In this document: positions 11,572-24,652 of the stretch, piece by piece
Position numbering within the stretch: the stretch's first letter is position 1
Layout of the letters: the number at the start of each line of letters is the position of its first letter
Origin: Zerene cesonia
Lineage: Eukaryota > Arthropoda > Insecta > Lepidoptera > Pieridae
Direction: 5' to 3'
NCBI RefSeq assembly: GCF_012273895.1
Contig: NC_052105.1
Span: forward strand, 2,976,001-3,040,000
Length of the DNA stretch: 64,000 bases
Notes under the pieces: model-generated
Seen by the model: only the letters and a program-made list of their open reading frames with translations
The model's database searches: none
Told to the model about the DNA's origin: nothing
Program-made: the position numbers and the translations under genes

Positions 11572-11886
11572 TGTGGGAGTCGAGCACGCTTCGGCACGAA
11601 TTGGGCCAGCTCGCACCGAGGAAGTACCACACCCCCACAGAAAACCGGCGTGAAATAGTGGCATGCCACTAAGTTTCGTACGGTGAGTGGGGGAGCCGGA
11701 GGCCCGTTTCCTTTTCCTCACCCGTTCCAGTCCATTCCTTCTTTCCAGTCGTTAATCCTTTCCTTTTCCCTTACCCCATAAAAGCGGGCAGCGCATTCAC
11801 GGAGGTACTACCTTTGCGAATGTTTATGGGCGGTGGTGATCGCTTACCATCAAGCGAACCACCAGCTCAGCTGCCCGCTATGACAT
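11572..11886 (+). mobile_element. GTGGGAG-family retroposon, full length
   Basis: Differs only slightly from 322-642, with the same 5' start and the same C/T-rich middle. It keeps the GGCGGTGGTGATCGC motif and the ending TATGACAT, but has no A run after it. Similarity to the 322 copy suggests both inserted fairly recently. No clear TSD was found. Confidence 0.85.
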
Positions 11887-11945
11887 CAGTCGCTTTAATA
11901 ATTACTAGCGAGTAACTATTTAAAATGTATTATCTTTACAAAGTA

Positions 11946-12098
11946 CTAGGTGCGCCCCGCGGTTTCACCCGCGTAAGTCTCTGTCCCGTAGGAACATTTG
12001 GATAAAAAGTTGCCTACATGTTATTCCAGTTGTCCAGCTGTCTGAGTACCAAATTTCATTGCAATCGATTCAGTAGTTTTTGCGTGAAAGAGTGATTA
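11946..12098 (-). mobile_element. Helitron-like short element, 5' truncated
   Basis: The left boundary is A|CTAGGTGCGCCCCGCGG, the reverse complement of the family's hairpin plus CTAG terminus. The body (AAAAAGTTGCCTACATGTTA, CAGTAGTTTTTGCGTGAAAG) matches 50473-50672. Homology stops near GTGAAAGAG, so the TC end is missing. Confidence 0.8.
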
Positions 12099-12490
12099 AA
12101 ACATATACTTATAAAATTAAATTACTATAAAAAAAAATCCATTTAAACCAACCAAAGCATTATCAACATTATGAACCAAAATGATTTTAAACTTCTCGAA
12201 GTTTCCATGCATATTAAATAAGGTAATAACAAAAGTAAGAGTATTAACATTTTATTGGTTACGAGTGTCGCCGTATACAAATCTCACCGGACTGACGATA
12301 AAACCAGAACACGTTTTCATAGTAATTCAACTTGCCGCCACATTTCTTCAGCGATGTATTTTAATTGGATGTGGCATCTAGATGATACAACGTCTCGTAA
12401 ATCTTGGCAAAATGCCACATTCACAATCGTCAAGTTTTATATAAAAAAAATGATTTATATCACTGTGTGATATAAATAGAGTCATTTTTA

Positions 12491-12757
12491 GAATTCCGTA
12501 CCCAAAGGGTAAAAACGGGACTCCTTATTAGACGTCGCTGTCTGTCCGTCCGTTACCAGATTGTGTATGTCACACAGTTAACATTTTCAGAGAGTATGTA
12601 TTTGTGTTGCTGCAACAAAATAAACATAACAAATCAAGGTTATGCAACGTTTGCCATGGACAGAAATTAGATGGCTGATTTTTTTAAATATTCTCTTTGG
12701 CTTATTTGTACGGGATCTTTAAGTGTCGCAAGTCCGACGCGTACTTGACAGTTTTTT
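12491..12757 (+). mobile_element. Interspersed repeat with 5S rRNA-like core (SINE3-like)
   Basis: It opens TTCCGTACCCAAAGGGTAAA and closes AGTCCGAC-GCGTACTTGACAG plus a T run. Around 12640-12680 it has TTATGCAACGTTTGCCATGG and TTAGATGGCTGA, a decayed match to the 3' half of 5S rRNA (consensus GTTAAGCAACGTCGGG and TTGGATGGGTGACC, from general knowledge). A second copy at 41429-41732 keeps GGTGGGTGACC. Elements carrying 5S-derived sequence are classed as SINE3. Assignment is by eye and both copies are degenerate. Confidence 0.6.
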
Positions 12758-12770
12758 TAACATTTTCGTT

Positions 12771-13038
12771 GCACGCTTCGGCATGAATTGTGCCAGCTCG
12801 CCAGAAGACCGGCGTGATATAGCAGACTGCTGTGTTTCGTTCGATGAGTGAGGAAGAGAGGCCCATATCCTTTTCCTTACCCTTCCCAGTACTTTCCTTT
12901 ATTCCTCCCGTCAATGCTTTCCTAATCCTTTTCCAATTTGAAGTTACACCTCCTCACCTCGACCTTACACCTCTCTATATGTTTATAGGTGGTAGCTCAA
13001 CCCACCAGCTCCATTGACGACTATGACATAAAGAAAAG
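12771..13038 (+). mobile_element. GTGGGAG-family retroposon, subfamily 2, 5' truncated
   Basis: It begins inside the head at GCACGCTTCGGCATGAATTG and ends CTATGACATAAAGAAAAG. It carries the subfamily-2 body (CCCATATCCTTTTCC, CCTTCCCAG) also seen reversed at 18071-18290 and 51021-51327. It lies about 13 bp after the 5S-like repeat. Confidence 0.8.
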
Positions 13039-15672
13039 AAAACAGATTGGCAAGAAGTGACATTCGAGACCCTGTTTACCGCCAGTTCGATCAGGTTCTT
13101 TGTGTAATAAATACATTAACAATTCCAAAAAAAAACTACTTATTAATAACCAAGAATTATCATTTTATAATAATTAATAAGTGCATACATAAACACAGAT
13201 ATCATCTAATTACAACACATAAATACAAACAACAATACGTGTGGTTTAATAATATTACCTTGTATTTGCTCGCTTTAATGTTATCCAAACCAACCATTAG
13301 CCATTTTGTCTAATGTCCATAAAATATTATGATTAATTTGCATACTTTATTTAAATTATCTGTTCAACGCGTATATTTAGAACGCTTTGTTAGGAAAATG
13401 TATTTTCATGGGTCAACACGGTTTCAACCAAGTTAATTACATCATAATCGGGAGTAACTCGTTAACGTTAATAAGATTTTGTATTTGTATAAGAGTTTGT
13501 ATAAGAAATTCGTTGGAATGAATTTTACTTAAGCATCTGAAATAATACGTATAATAAATATAAATATATCCTAACAAATTTTGGCAGCATATTGGGTGAA
13601 AAATGTCTCTTATTGGTCTGACTCGTTTGAGAAGGTGAAATTTAAGTGTGTATAAATATTTCTCAATGTTTTTATCTATCAATGTATGTTATTTAATAGT
13701 ATGTATGCAAATAATATCTTATAATCACTTGTTAGTATCCTCATAAAGTACACACCACATGACTATTGGCTTTTTTATATGCTATAGATATTAATAGATA
13801 TATATATTGGCTTTTTTATATATATTATATTATAGTAGGTGGGTACACGAATTGCCTTTATCGTGTGAATATATTGCATTGTGCTATCATGAAACTAGAT
13901 CTTGAATTAGATAATAAATAGAAATTCCTATCACACAAAATTAATATTAATTCCATTGAATTATCATGTTTGATTCAGTCTTATAAATCAACGCAATAAT
14001 ATTAAAAGAATTTCAGCAGCACGACGCTTTGTGGGCGATTTAAGGTCATTTTCATGATATAGAGTTAAAACAATACAGATTTTTCATTTAGATAGAATAT
14101 TTTTTGGCATTTATCTTTGACGCCGGTTGGAATCGTGCCCGGGGGGTGTTTATGTGGCCTATACATTTGTTAAGAATGTCTAAGCGTCAGATACAAGGCA
14201 AGCATTGTTTTGAAATTTCCATTACTTTTTTATTTCGAAAGATTATCAGCAGTTCCGTGAGGTTCCTGCTTTTTTATTTGTATGTTCAAAATTGAATATG
14301 ATTGTTTTTACAATTTCAATTAAAAACATATACACATTGATTTTTTTTAGGTCGAAGTTAAGTTGTTCGGTATTTCAATTTTAATAAAAATACGTTATTC
14401 ATAAGTGTGCGCAAAGTTAAAAGTGTTATGAAATTTATGAATTTAAAAAATGAGTAACAATGTTTTTCAGAATTTAATATAAATATTTGGATTGCAAATT
14501 AATAGCTATAACAGATTTTAGCAGGCAAAAAAACTGCAAATAAAAATTAATAAATATTGTGAAGGAATTCGCTTCATAAATGCGCACAATGTAAAAGTTA
14601 TATTAGTTTTATTACTTACTATTTACGTTTGAAATGTTGGCTATAAATTTTTTTCATCGTGAAACGTAATGAATCAATCGTTTGAATTTAATTCGCTTAA
14701 GTTTAACCGGGTGTGAATAGAATTGACCTGAATACATTGATTAAACAGCTCAGTGTTTTCAATAAATAAGGGAATAATAGCGTGATGTTCAATTTGATTC
14801 ACAAAGTGAGAAGCTGTGTCGGCCATAATCTGTTTATAAGCCTTTTCAACGCGAAATTTTGATCAAATTTTAAGGCTAAGAAATTCTAAATTGCAATTTG
14901 AATAGCGTAATTGGAATAATATCGTCAGCCACCTCAAATCTTAAGTTTAATGAAATGTTATGATTATTATTGCAAATTCTGGATTAGGTTTAACGACACG
15001 AATTTCATAAGTTATGTGATGATGCTATAGCTATGATTTGCAACGGATAAATGAAACGATTTCAGATTACTCTCTTAATAAACACTCTTATTATGGAATT
15101 GTGTAAAATGGAGCTATGGAGAAATAGATAACTGTTCTATACGTAGGTACATACTATAATTATGACAAATACAATATACATTATTAAAAGAACGCAGATT
15201 GCATTAATACTAATAATTATATTAAACACCAACATCTGCATATCGTCCGCCACTGCTAAATTCCTAAGGGGCGAGGGTATTCGGACTCGAAGTTGACGTG
15301 TCTCGGAATGTAAGCCAGGTATTCCAGATGTTTCGATGCGGTTTTCTCTTGAATTCATTTTATCTTGTAATATTTTGTGTGAACGAAATTTTAAGTATTG
15401 TGCAGCATGGTCGAAAGATTCAATTTAAACTGCTAGGTATAGTAAAGTACCTGAAACTACAGTTTTTTTCTTTTCATATGTGTGAGGACTTATTTTGTTT
15501 ACCTATAATTTTCTGTATTCTCAATATTTTTTCCACGTTTTCTCTTAAATTTTTAAATTTTTTATCAATGGAATATACTTTCTATCTACAAAAATTTATG
15601 AAAAATTCTTTATTTGTTCAACATAAAGAATACATTGATAACATAATGATATATAAGAATTATAATATATAA
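13039..15672. other. AT-rich DNA without recognisable gene
   Basis: No repeat family member is recognised. A 42-bp spaced duplication of ATTGGCTTTTTTATAT lies at about 13764 and 13806. A 124-codon hydrophobic plus-strand frame at 15298-15672 and an 88-codon frame at 13047-13313 show no motif and fit chance in DNA this AT-rich. Confidence 0.5.
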
Positions 15673-15745
15673 AAGGCGGCTTCATCGCTGGCAGCGATCT
15701 CTACCAGACAACCCGAAAAGAGACGAGGAGAAAACGAATGAGTCA
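15673..15745 (+). repeat. Possible LINE 3'-region remnant
   Basis: The string TTCATCGCTGGCAGCGATCT, then CTACCAGACAACCC, resembles a recurrent segment near the 3' end of lepidopteran non-LTR elements, as far as I recall. There is no flanking open frame and no second copy in the window, so this is tentative. Confidence 0.3.
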
Positions 15746-16070
15746 TGGTGGTGCATAATAAGTAAAAGTACCATAAACAGTACAAGGTACATATCATTAA
15801 CAAGATATTTAATATTACATTTGCCTTACCAATTATAATCCAATTTGTATGCTATTGATTTTTTAATAAAGTTCAATTTTATAGGCAAAGATAGACAAAC
15901 GAGCGGAATATTACCCTTATCACACAAAATTGCGGTTGCTCATTAAAATGCCAATAGGGGGCTACTTCCTGGGTCAACCTTCGGGCTGCTTATATTTCAT
16001 TAACGCACAAATTACATTACGAAAGCATAACAGAGATACATGATGTAGCGTATTTAGCCTATTCATTAAA

Positions 16071-16176
16071 CTAGCTGCGCGCCTCGGCTTCACCCGCGGA
16101 AGTCTGTATTCCGTAGGAATATCGGGATTAAAAGTTGCCTATGTGTTATTAAAGTTGTCCAACTATCTTATTCATT
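16071..16176 (-). mobile_element. Helitron-like short element, 5' truncated
   Basis: The left boundary is A|CTAGCTGCGCGCCTCGG. It continues TTCACCCGCGGAAGTCTG and AAAGTTGCCTATGTGTTATT, then loses homology near 16176. It is the 3' half of the 200-bp family on the minus strand. Confidence 0.75.
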
Positions 16177-18070
16177 GCCTAATCACCATTTAATATGGAT
16201 TTATATTAGTTTACAATATTGACTATAATCTGATATACGTTTATATATTACACACATTCATTTATAAGAAGAGCAATTTTCGCAGATCCATCCACTTTAG
16301 ACTGATTGCGTGTACCCTACTGTTATTTTATCGTCGCATAATTGCGTTAGGGTTTATATGAGCAGATGTAACTCGTTCAACTTTTTGAATCATCACCAGA
16401 TGTGTGTTAGTTCATCGTTTCACAACGTTTATGTTGTTTTGTAATTGTGTTACTAAGTGCTGTTTCTGTTCATATTTTAGTACGACGCGTATTTAAAATG
16501 TTTCATATTAATTACGTACTATTCCATCGTATCACATTTCCATGTGCCCTATATTCGTTTACACACGATTTAAATGTGAATACAGTTTTGTTATTATTAT
16601 CTGTGACAATGTCGAGTACCTACATGTATATATATATAATAAATAATATGTACATACTGTATTTGTTAATATGCGTAAGTGTAAATGTAAATTTATTTAT
16701 TTATTCATTATAGCAGATATTTACCAATGATAGAGAAATAAGACAGTAAGTTATTAATATATAAAATATCACACCGTGACACATACTAAAAGGAGGTTTT
16801 ACTGTTAAATGGCAATGTCGTCCAAGCAACCCTGTTCATATCTTTGTTTAAATATTAATCGAATGACAATTTTTACTTAATTCCATTGTTCCTACTATTC
16901 TTCTCAAAATCTAAAAATAAGAATATAATTAAAAATAAAGCCTAAGAATTTCTATTTTTCCAACCCAAGAAAGATATTTGATGGGTTTAGACAAAACACA
17001 TTTGCGAATAAAATTTTTTACGCTTAATATATTTCGGTGAAAAGGCGAAACGTGGTGATAAATATGTTATATCTTAAGAAGTCTCCATGTATATAAAGCA
17101 ACGTGATTTTATGTAGGAAATGTTTGTTTTGCGAAGGCATATGTAACGAACATAATATTACGTTTTCACTTCCTGTACGCACGTCGCCCATAAAAGTACA
17201 ATATAGCAGAAAGCTAAGCTCATGAACGCGGGAAAATATTCATACTCTGAATTATTCGTTTCACATCATAATCCGTCGGTTTTATTAAATTTTACATTTA
17301 AAATTCAAAACAAATGTGACTAGAGATATGCTTAATAGTAATTACTCCAGTTACTAATGTAAACAAGCTATCAGGAGTTCAATTTTTTATTACAAGAGAA
17401 ATGTTATATTCCAAGTTAAAATGTTTTCTTCTCCTGATTTGTTTACATTCTTTATCTCGATTAGTTTGCCTTATTATAGACACCATTAACTTCAGAGAGT
17501 TCTTTATTATGATAAATAGTTGTATAAGACCATTCTTCAGCACTTTTAAGGGTTTATATTATGCATAAACAAATTGCGAGCTTAAGTTATGTAGTATGTG
17601 TCCCTTATGAAGATATGGGACCTCATCCGTATGACAATTCATCAAAATATGTATATAAATTTCGAACAGAAAATAAAAAGCTTCCATGCTTGATATTTTA
17701 CAAGATTAACTATCCTACACTTATTCCAATCAAAGAAGACTTTAAAATTCAGACTTTATAGAGATTCCAAACAGAACTTTATTTCAAATTTCGAATTCAA
17801 AAATACAGCGCATTTCTAAGTTATGCTAGGAGAAATCGTGATCAGAATATTCAATGAGTGTCGAATCTGTGAAGTTAAAATATAAATAACGAAAAATTGC
17901 AGGCAAGATAAGACAACAGTTGATCGAGATACCAAAAACAATGTTAGCATTAAATGTATGAGTAGACGGAAGAACACTTTTTTTCTTCTATGTCTAAAAC
18001 GTTTTTGTTAAATTATAATAAAGTGTCGAAAAGTTTATACTAATAATAAATAATTGAATACTTTTATTAT
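16177..18070. other. AT-rich DNA without recognisable gene
   Basis: Short AT microsatellite near 16628-16640. The 88-codon (16447) and 66-codon (17561) plus-strand frames show no family signature. Nothing else supported. Confidence 0.5.
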
Positions 18071-18290
18071 TATTTTTTTTTAATGTCACAGTCGGCAATG
18101 GAGCTGGTGGGTCGCCAGATGGTCAGTGCTACCACCGCCCATGAGCATTTATAGAGGCATAAGATCCATTGCAGACTTTACGCCTCTACAAATGGATTGC
18201 CGACTTTTTGGGAAGGGATTAAGATAGGATTGGCGAGAGGAATAAAGGAAAGGACTGGGAAGGGAAGGAGAAGGATATGGGCCTCCAGCC
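18071..18290 (-). mobile_element. GTGGGAG-family retroposon, subfamily 2, head truncated
   Basis: A poly-T run then AATGTCACAGTCGGCAATGG marks the 3' end on the minus strand. Homology continues through ATGGATTGCCGAC and ends at GGGCCTCCAGCC, where a Helitron-like end takes over. The head of the element is missing. Confidence 0.8.
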
Positions 18291-18296
18291 TTATTA

Positions 18297-18478
18297 CTAT
18301 CTTATACCCGCGGCTTCGCACGCGTTAATTTCCGAGTAGTTAATTGTTATTATATATAAACCTTCCTCTCGAATCACCCTATCTATTGAAAAAAAAACTC
18401 CATCAAAATCTGTTGCGTATTTCTAATACTTGTACATATATACATACAGACGGGAAGCGTTTTTATACTATGTAGTGA
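18297..18478 (-). mobile_element. Helitron-like element, second family, internally deleted
   Basis: On the minus strand the 5' end is A|TC ACTACATAGTATAAA. The body has GGAGTTTTTTTTTCAATAG and GATTCGAGAGGAAGGTTTAT, and the 3' GC-rich part is AACGCGTGCGAAGCCGCGGG. The terminal CTAG is mutated. Relatives are at 41742-41928 (-) and 57097-57260 (+). It abuts the truncated retroposon on its left. Confidence 0.65.
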
Positions 18479-18727
18479 TGATGGTAAAGGCAGGTTGATT
18501 CGTCCATTATACTCACTGTGAAGAGACATTAGAATGGCATGCCTTGTTAGCACGGATTTAATACAAGTACCGGAGTGTGACAAAGGCTTACTTTTATGGA
18601 GATAAGATGAGAAAATCTTAGACTGAAAGCCATTTACATATTAAAGATCTAGACTTTAAAAAACCGTGTGTGTCCTCACACATTACACTAACACATTTTA
18701 ACTTTAAATTCTGTATTATATGTTTTG

Positions 18728-18893
18728 CTAGCTGCACGCCCTGGCTTAACCGGGGTAGTCATTTATAGTTATTAAAATAATATAAACTATCCTATCTTTT
18801 AAGTTGGATCAAACTGCACATGGTGTGCAGATTTGATTAAAATCGCTTGAGTAGCTTTTGAGTCCATCGCGGATAAACAATGTGACATGTACT
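18728..18893. repeat. Dispersed repeat (TTTTAAGTTGGATCAAAC family) with CTAG-type end
   Basis: It starts GCTAGCTGCACGCCCTGG, then at 18797 carries the same ordered blocks as 1725-1822 (TTTTAAGTTGGATCAAACTG, CACATGGTGTGCAG, GAGTCCATCGCGG, ACAATGTGACATG). The GC-rich left end looks like the reverse complement of a Helitron or LINE 3' end. Non-coding. Confidence 0.6.
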
Positions 18894-18907
18894 TTATGTA
18901 TTTTAAA

Positions 18908-19272
18908 ATTTTAATTTTTAGTTGTATAGCATTGAAATGTTTTATAAATGAGAAATTTCGAAAGAATAGAAGAAATTATAATGATTTTCAATGCTATAAA
19001 ACTAAAAATTAAATTTAACAAACTAGGCCGCGTTCCATCGATACAATATGGTAATCATTGAAATAATGTCTTATATTGGTAGTTATGGTTCTTAATCATC
19101 TCAATAGATGGCGTGGGGTGTCTCTTAGGCACATTTAAAGAGTAGAAGAAATTCGACTACTGTGGCGGGATTACGGGTAAACGAGAGGCTAGGCGTTGAT
19201 ACGGTTTGGCAAAAATACGCGGGTTCAAATCCAAATCAAATTTTTACTAGTCTTTTAAAATTTCTCATTTAC
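18908..19272 (+). mobile_element. tRNA-derived SINE with inverted-repeat flanks, decayed
   Basis: It opens with AATTTTTAGTTGTATAGCAT...AGAAATTTCGAAAGAATAG, then the near-reverse-complement TTCAATGCTATAAAACTAAA. It continues with GGCCGCGTTCCATCGATAC, TTCTTAATCATCTCAATAGA, and a tRNA-like core with GAGAGGCTAGGCGTTG and GCGGGTTCAAATCC. This is the sense orientation of the copy at 57646-57985. The A box is damaged (GGGTAAACGAG in place of GGGTGGCCGAG), so it is probably dead. Confidence 0.75.
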
Positions 19273-22200
19273 TGTAAAAATTTTACCAAACATTATAAAC
19301 ATATACAGTCAAGTAATCTTTAAAACCCGACGTACCTAAATTATAAAACAAAAACATACACACAAAAAGGCATACATTTAATAAAACTCATAACAGAGAA
19401 TGAAACGGCGCTGCTAAAAATAAACACATTTCAAACTAACGCACAGAGAGTTCCAACAAAAGGCCACGGGAAAAGCATAACCCGACTGAGACTTGACTAA
19501 CCTACTGAATGTAGAGAGCTATCTTGACCTAAGGTTGCTTACAAAGTATGTTCAACTCAAATAGGGCATGACTTGGAGAACGCGACAGAATTAAAAAATG
19601 GAAAGAGAATTTTATTTTAACATTTTATTGTGTTTGCATTTTTTTTAAATAAACGAACAAAACTTCCATTTCCATATAAAATATTTCATAATATTTTTAC
19701 GTAATACTGTATGCATATACCGTTTCGATCATTAAATTCCCTCGAAATTAATATAAAATTCTTATTCAAGTTTTTCAAGATCAAAATTAAGCAATCATGA
19801 ACAATTCTTGTACTTCGTGAGTTTACTTCTATTATAGTTGAATTCATTATTATAATAAGTGAAAAACCACATACTGCAAAATAAGGCAAAAGTTTTAATC
19901 GAGGTCCTATGTTAATAGCAATTTTAATTGATATTGTAAAGAAAAGTAATATAATTGATAAATTCTAATAGACTAAAAGTATGTAAATAGAACTTGTAAG
20001 TTACTTATTATACTGAAATAATCATCAAAAGAATACCCAAGACATGTTAATAAGTCACATTATACTGGCATCGAGGCGGCTATTTAGTTAAACAAAGCAC
20101 AATTTGGCTTCTGTAGGCCCTGGTGCCTTTAAACTAGTCTAGACTAAAGCTGCCTCTAGAGTAGCGATATGAAATGTATGAACACAATGCTGAGTTGAAG
20201 TCTATTTAATTAAGCTCGAATTAATTGAAGCAGGTTTCAAACTTGTTCCTTTGTATCTAACCAGTGGCTTATATTATATTCAGGTGTATTAATAATCTTA
20301 TTATTTTTGCATGTCGTGCTTATTTATATTTATTGAATGAAAGGCAAATGACCTGTGACAATGGAATATATTTCTTCGAACATTTTGGTTGTTGGTTACC
20401 TCTTTTAGAAATGAAATATGTATTTGATCATGAAATGGTATATAATAAACACGAGGCAATATCACACTATTTTTGGCAGGGCAAAATTCTTTGGGTGGTC
20501 TTTTTGAAGGCATTTTTGTCGATGATTGTTTACCTTTTAAATGATCGGAACTCGCTTGTAAAACCTCCCTCGCCAATACACAACATAGATAATCACAATG
20601 CTATATGTATCTTCGGCGCATACAAAGATCATCAACGAATGTATAATGAGGTGTAATAACATATCGCATTGCTTCTCAACATTCTCCTTCCTGAAACCTT
20701 TTTGTTACAATTGCTAGTTGATGTTTCATTAAGGCAAGATGTATTTTTTTATATTAATAGAATAGAACTCTTTAAAAGGACACTTTACCTTCCACGTCCA
20801 AAGTAACTGGTCCATTAATAAATACTAACATAACTTGACGTGCACTTACATAAATATTTCTAGACTAGAATAAAATTGAATTTTATATTTGCATTTAAGA
20901 CTTGACAGTTCTTTCCAGTGCCTTGACCTTATACAGTCAGTTTCATATTTGCTCCTCTTTTAAACTCGTTTATTTTATAAATATTGTAAAAGTGCGCCAT
21001 AAATTTAAATTACGAGCGTGACTAACTATAAATTTAGTAGGCAAGTACAAAATATTCTTTAAAAAATTCATTCTTCTAATTGGCAAGCATCCCGAAAAAA
21101 TTCGGCCAACTAGATTTTATTGGCTATAAAAAATTCACAGCAAACTTTTCATTGTTTTTTTTAATCTTATAGTAACTTACTTAATTGCTTTTAAAGAAAT
21201 ACATACTGAGTTGACATTATTTTTGTTTATAAAGCCCAAAATAAATCGTTACAAAACGGTCGTTCGTAAAGGAGAACGTAATTTTATATTCATTAAAATT
21301 ATATTAGTCAAACGGTTATTTAAATATTTCATTGTTTTATTGATTTGAACAAGTTTTAATACTGTTTAAAGGAATGAGACATTCCAGAAATTTTCCTCGC
21401 TTAGAGACACTGACATCAGCAAAACTGTAAAGGAGTGCATTTGAATAGGGTTGACATATTTTAATTTCAAATCTTCATATAAAAATAAATATGATAAAAC
21501 TGATATTGTTAGAAATAAAATATTGAAAACCATTATAAACAGTTCTTCAAATGAAATTCGTAATGTTTCCAACTGCTGCTCTAAAAAATTGTGTATGTAC
21601 TCATTTTGTTTATTGGTTCCAGCTTAAAATTATGAAGAATATGTTTGTCTATTTGAATCATAAAAGAATATAGCTTTGTCGTGTTAGGACTGCCTTTGAA
21701 TCTATTGGAATTAATGTTGTTTTGGGAGCTTTACTAGGCTACGAAGGTATCAGTAATAAAAGATCAGAAATACTTTTTAATTCTGAACATAATTGCTCAT
21801 TAAATTTCCTAGTGATATTATTTCTAATTGAGTTCAGTCAGTTTATGAAAAATTACAGCATATCTGAGTCAATCTGTATGCTTGTATTACCTACCTATAT
21901 GAAAAGATAATCGTTTAATCGTCAATAAAACCGAATTAAATGCTTCTTTCAATTTTGTTCTGTATTACGAAATCAAAGCTATGCGATGGCCTTTAACAAG
22001 CATATTCAAAAGTGGAATCAACAATCTGTCAAACCACTTAATATCCTGATACAATAATGTTAACCCTACATCCAAACAGCAATTTTATTTGAAAACTTGA
22101 CATGTCCGAACATTTGACGTTACTGAACTTAGATTAAGATATTTGTAACTTGTGTCCCGCATCGCTTAGTTGCGAACTTTCAGCGAAGCGCTCTTGGTTA

Positions 22201-24325
22201 GATGAAATGTTTGCGTATACATTCTTCGACATGTATAGTTTGAGTACATGGGATTTTCGAACTATTGCTCGTACATCTGGAGGTTTTTGCATTGAGCTAG
22301 TTTGGAGTTATTTAGCATGGGCTAGGAATATGACTTTCTGACCTTTTTCCAATTCATACTTAAAATAACTTTTTACGAAAATAATCCTATCATTACTACC
22401 AACTTACTAAATAAAAGCAATAACATTACAGTTTTTTTATACAGTTACTGCTGCTTTACTAAGCTGTTTTACTACATATTGGCAACGACGCGACGTCGAA
22501 TCTATGTTTCTAACTTATACAATAAAAAAAAATACGTAGAATATTGTACTTTAAAAAAGTGATTATTTTATGAAAGCTGAAGTTTGCCAGGTTCATTTAA
22601 TTCTACCGCCAAAAAAGAAAATTATACTACACCTAAAATAATCTTTTGTAAATGACTACGTATGAGCACAGCTGACAACTGAGCGTGGTATTCAATTTTG
22701 ATCACGGACCTCGAGGCGTATAAAATTTTATTATTTTCAGTGCTATGAAAAGGTCATTTTTATTATAATTGATTGCTACAAAAGACACATAAATAAAAAC
22801 CAATTTCATTTAACAGTTGGCCTCGATTTCCCTGGGAGCTCTTAGACGAATTTCGAATAGAAAGAGATGTGTCAAAAGTCGGTTTACAAGAATAGTAATT
22901 GTATTACAGAAAATATTTTAATAAATGTTTTATGGCATATTTCAGCAGAAATTTAATGAAAACGAACAAATGATGTATTATCACAGCCTAGTTGTGCTAG
23001 TTTAGTCACAAGAAATTGTATTTCTCCGTATGAGTGACGTAATGACGTGATTTTCAAAGCTCAAAAATATTTAAGAAAACATGAATATTTTTTTAAGCAA
23101 AAAATTGATGATTGTGACCTTATTTTGATGGTTAAAACAAGGAGAGAATATTCAAATGTTGACGATTGTCAGAGAAGTGAACTGTCAGTGAATTGTCAGT
23201 GAACATATTCATTAATAAAATAACACAGAAACATAACCTTCTTCTTTTGGCAGTTAAAAAATTAAAATAGTACTTACCTACTCCTAATTCTTAAAAATTA
23301 AAAACTGAGTATTGTATTTTAAATGTACCTACTTATTGTTTATAAAACGTGTTGCTTTAACAGTGTATATTTATTCTTCATAAAGTGTTTTATTTAAACA
23401 TACAACACAATTCATTATATAAGACATCCTAGAAAGTCCTTTGCAATTATCGTATAATGCCTTTTAATTATAAACTTGGTACAATGAGCTTATTACAATG
23501 AACTCGACTACGCCTTGCTGCGAGCATTAAATGAATAAGTTTAAAAATAATTACTGTATTTATTTGAAAACAAATGCTTTCATTTTATGAAATTGTTTGA
23601 ATATGAGTTTAAATCAAGTCGAAGACATTAATTTCAATGAGATGACCAGTGGAGTGTCAAAAGTTTGATGGATTTAAGATTTAGAATCTTTGTCTCAATT
23701 AGAGCAATGGATGAACCTATAGATACCTTATAGGAAATATAACAAAACACATTTTTTAAGTGTATAATGCCGGACAAATTTTCATATTATTTTATGTTTG
23801 CTCACCAATTGTATTAACCATTTAAGATTAATATTTCATAGATTGTTATACAATCGCTTTTTTTGTTAGAGGAAAGGATATCTAAAATAAGGGAGCAAAT
23901 AGACTGTCGTTGTTACAATAATAACGGAGGATATTATAAAAAAAAAATTATTCGTTTCAGATATGCATTTCGAATCGTATTAAAATTAGGCTATCAGTTA
24001 TTTACTTATTTTATTTTAAACACAAAAAAGTACTACCATAATTACATACATACGAATATAAGTGATATACCAGTTATTTAGTTAATAAGTTAAGTTATTT
24101 AGTTTTGGGATGATATGATTCATGAATGTGATGTTTTTATATCGACTTTGGGTGATGCGATAAGGTAATTACTCAGCAGGCTTACCAATGCATGTTTTAT
24201 TATACGTTCTTCTTCAAATAAGGACATGATAAATTCATTTAAAGCTTTTGCGGTACCGTCACTACCATTCCATCACTGCAACCACTGACGCGGTTTGCGA
24301 GCTTATAGACCGGTATTTTGCTTAA
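19273..24325. other. Long AT-rich stretch without recognisable gene
   Basis: Five kilobases with no member of the repeat families seen elsewhere in the window, which is itself unusual here. The longest frame, 130 codons at 20264-20656 (+), lies opposite a 91-codon minus frame. A rough stop-codon calculation at this base composition predicts about one such frame per window. A short tandem GTGAACTGTCA / GTGAATTGTCA lies at about 23177. No exon or RNA gene can be supported. Confidence 0.5.
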
Positions 24326-24652
24326 TCAATTTCCACGTTTAATCATTAACCATTCGATAATGACGAGGTATTTTCTTGCTAATTGTATTAAGTGCTCTGA
24401 GTTTTGTATAAACGTAAAATTCAGAGCACTAGGAAAAGAAAAGCTGCTGCAATTTTGACAACACAACAACGTCTTATTTTCCTTGACATACACACATAAA
24501 GTCGAATGTAAGTGTGCAGTGAAAAACAATGGAGTCGGAAGCAATTTGGGAAATGACCTGCGAACATCAGAATGGATGTTACGAAGCATATCAACTAAAT
24601 TGGACACCGTCGTTGAGTTTCCCTTAAATTCGCGACTACTTTTTACTCCAAC

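Noticed and set aside
15298..15672. 124-codon hydrophobic frame, considered as a chemoreceptor exon
   Set aside because: No conserved receptor motif, T-rich codons alone explain the Phe/Leu content, and no splice-site context fits.
20264..20656. 130-codon plus-strand frame
   Set aside because: No domain or family resemblance, and a 91-codon antisense frame overlaps it. At this base composition roughly one frame of this length per window is expected by chance.
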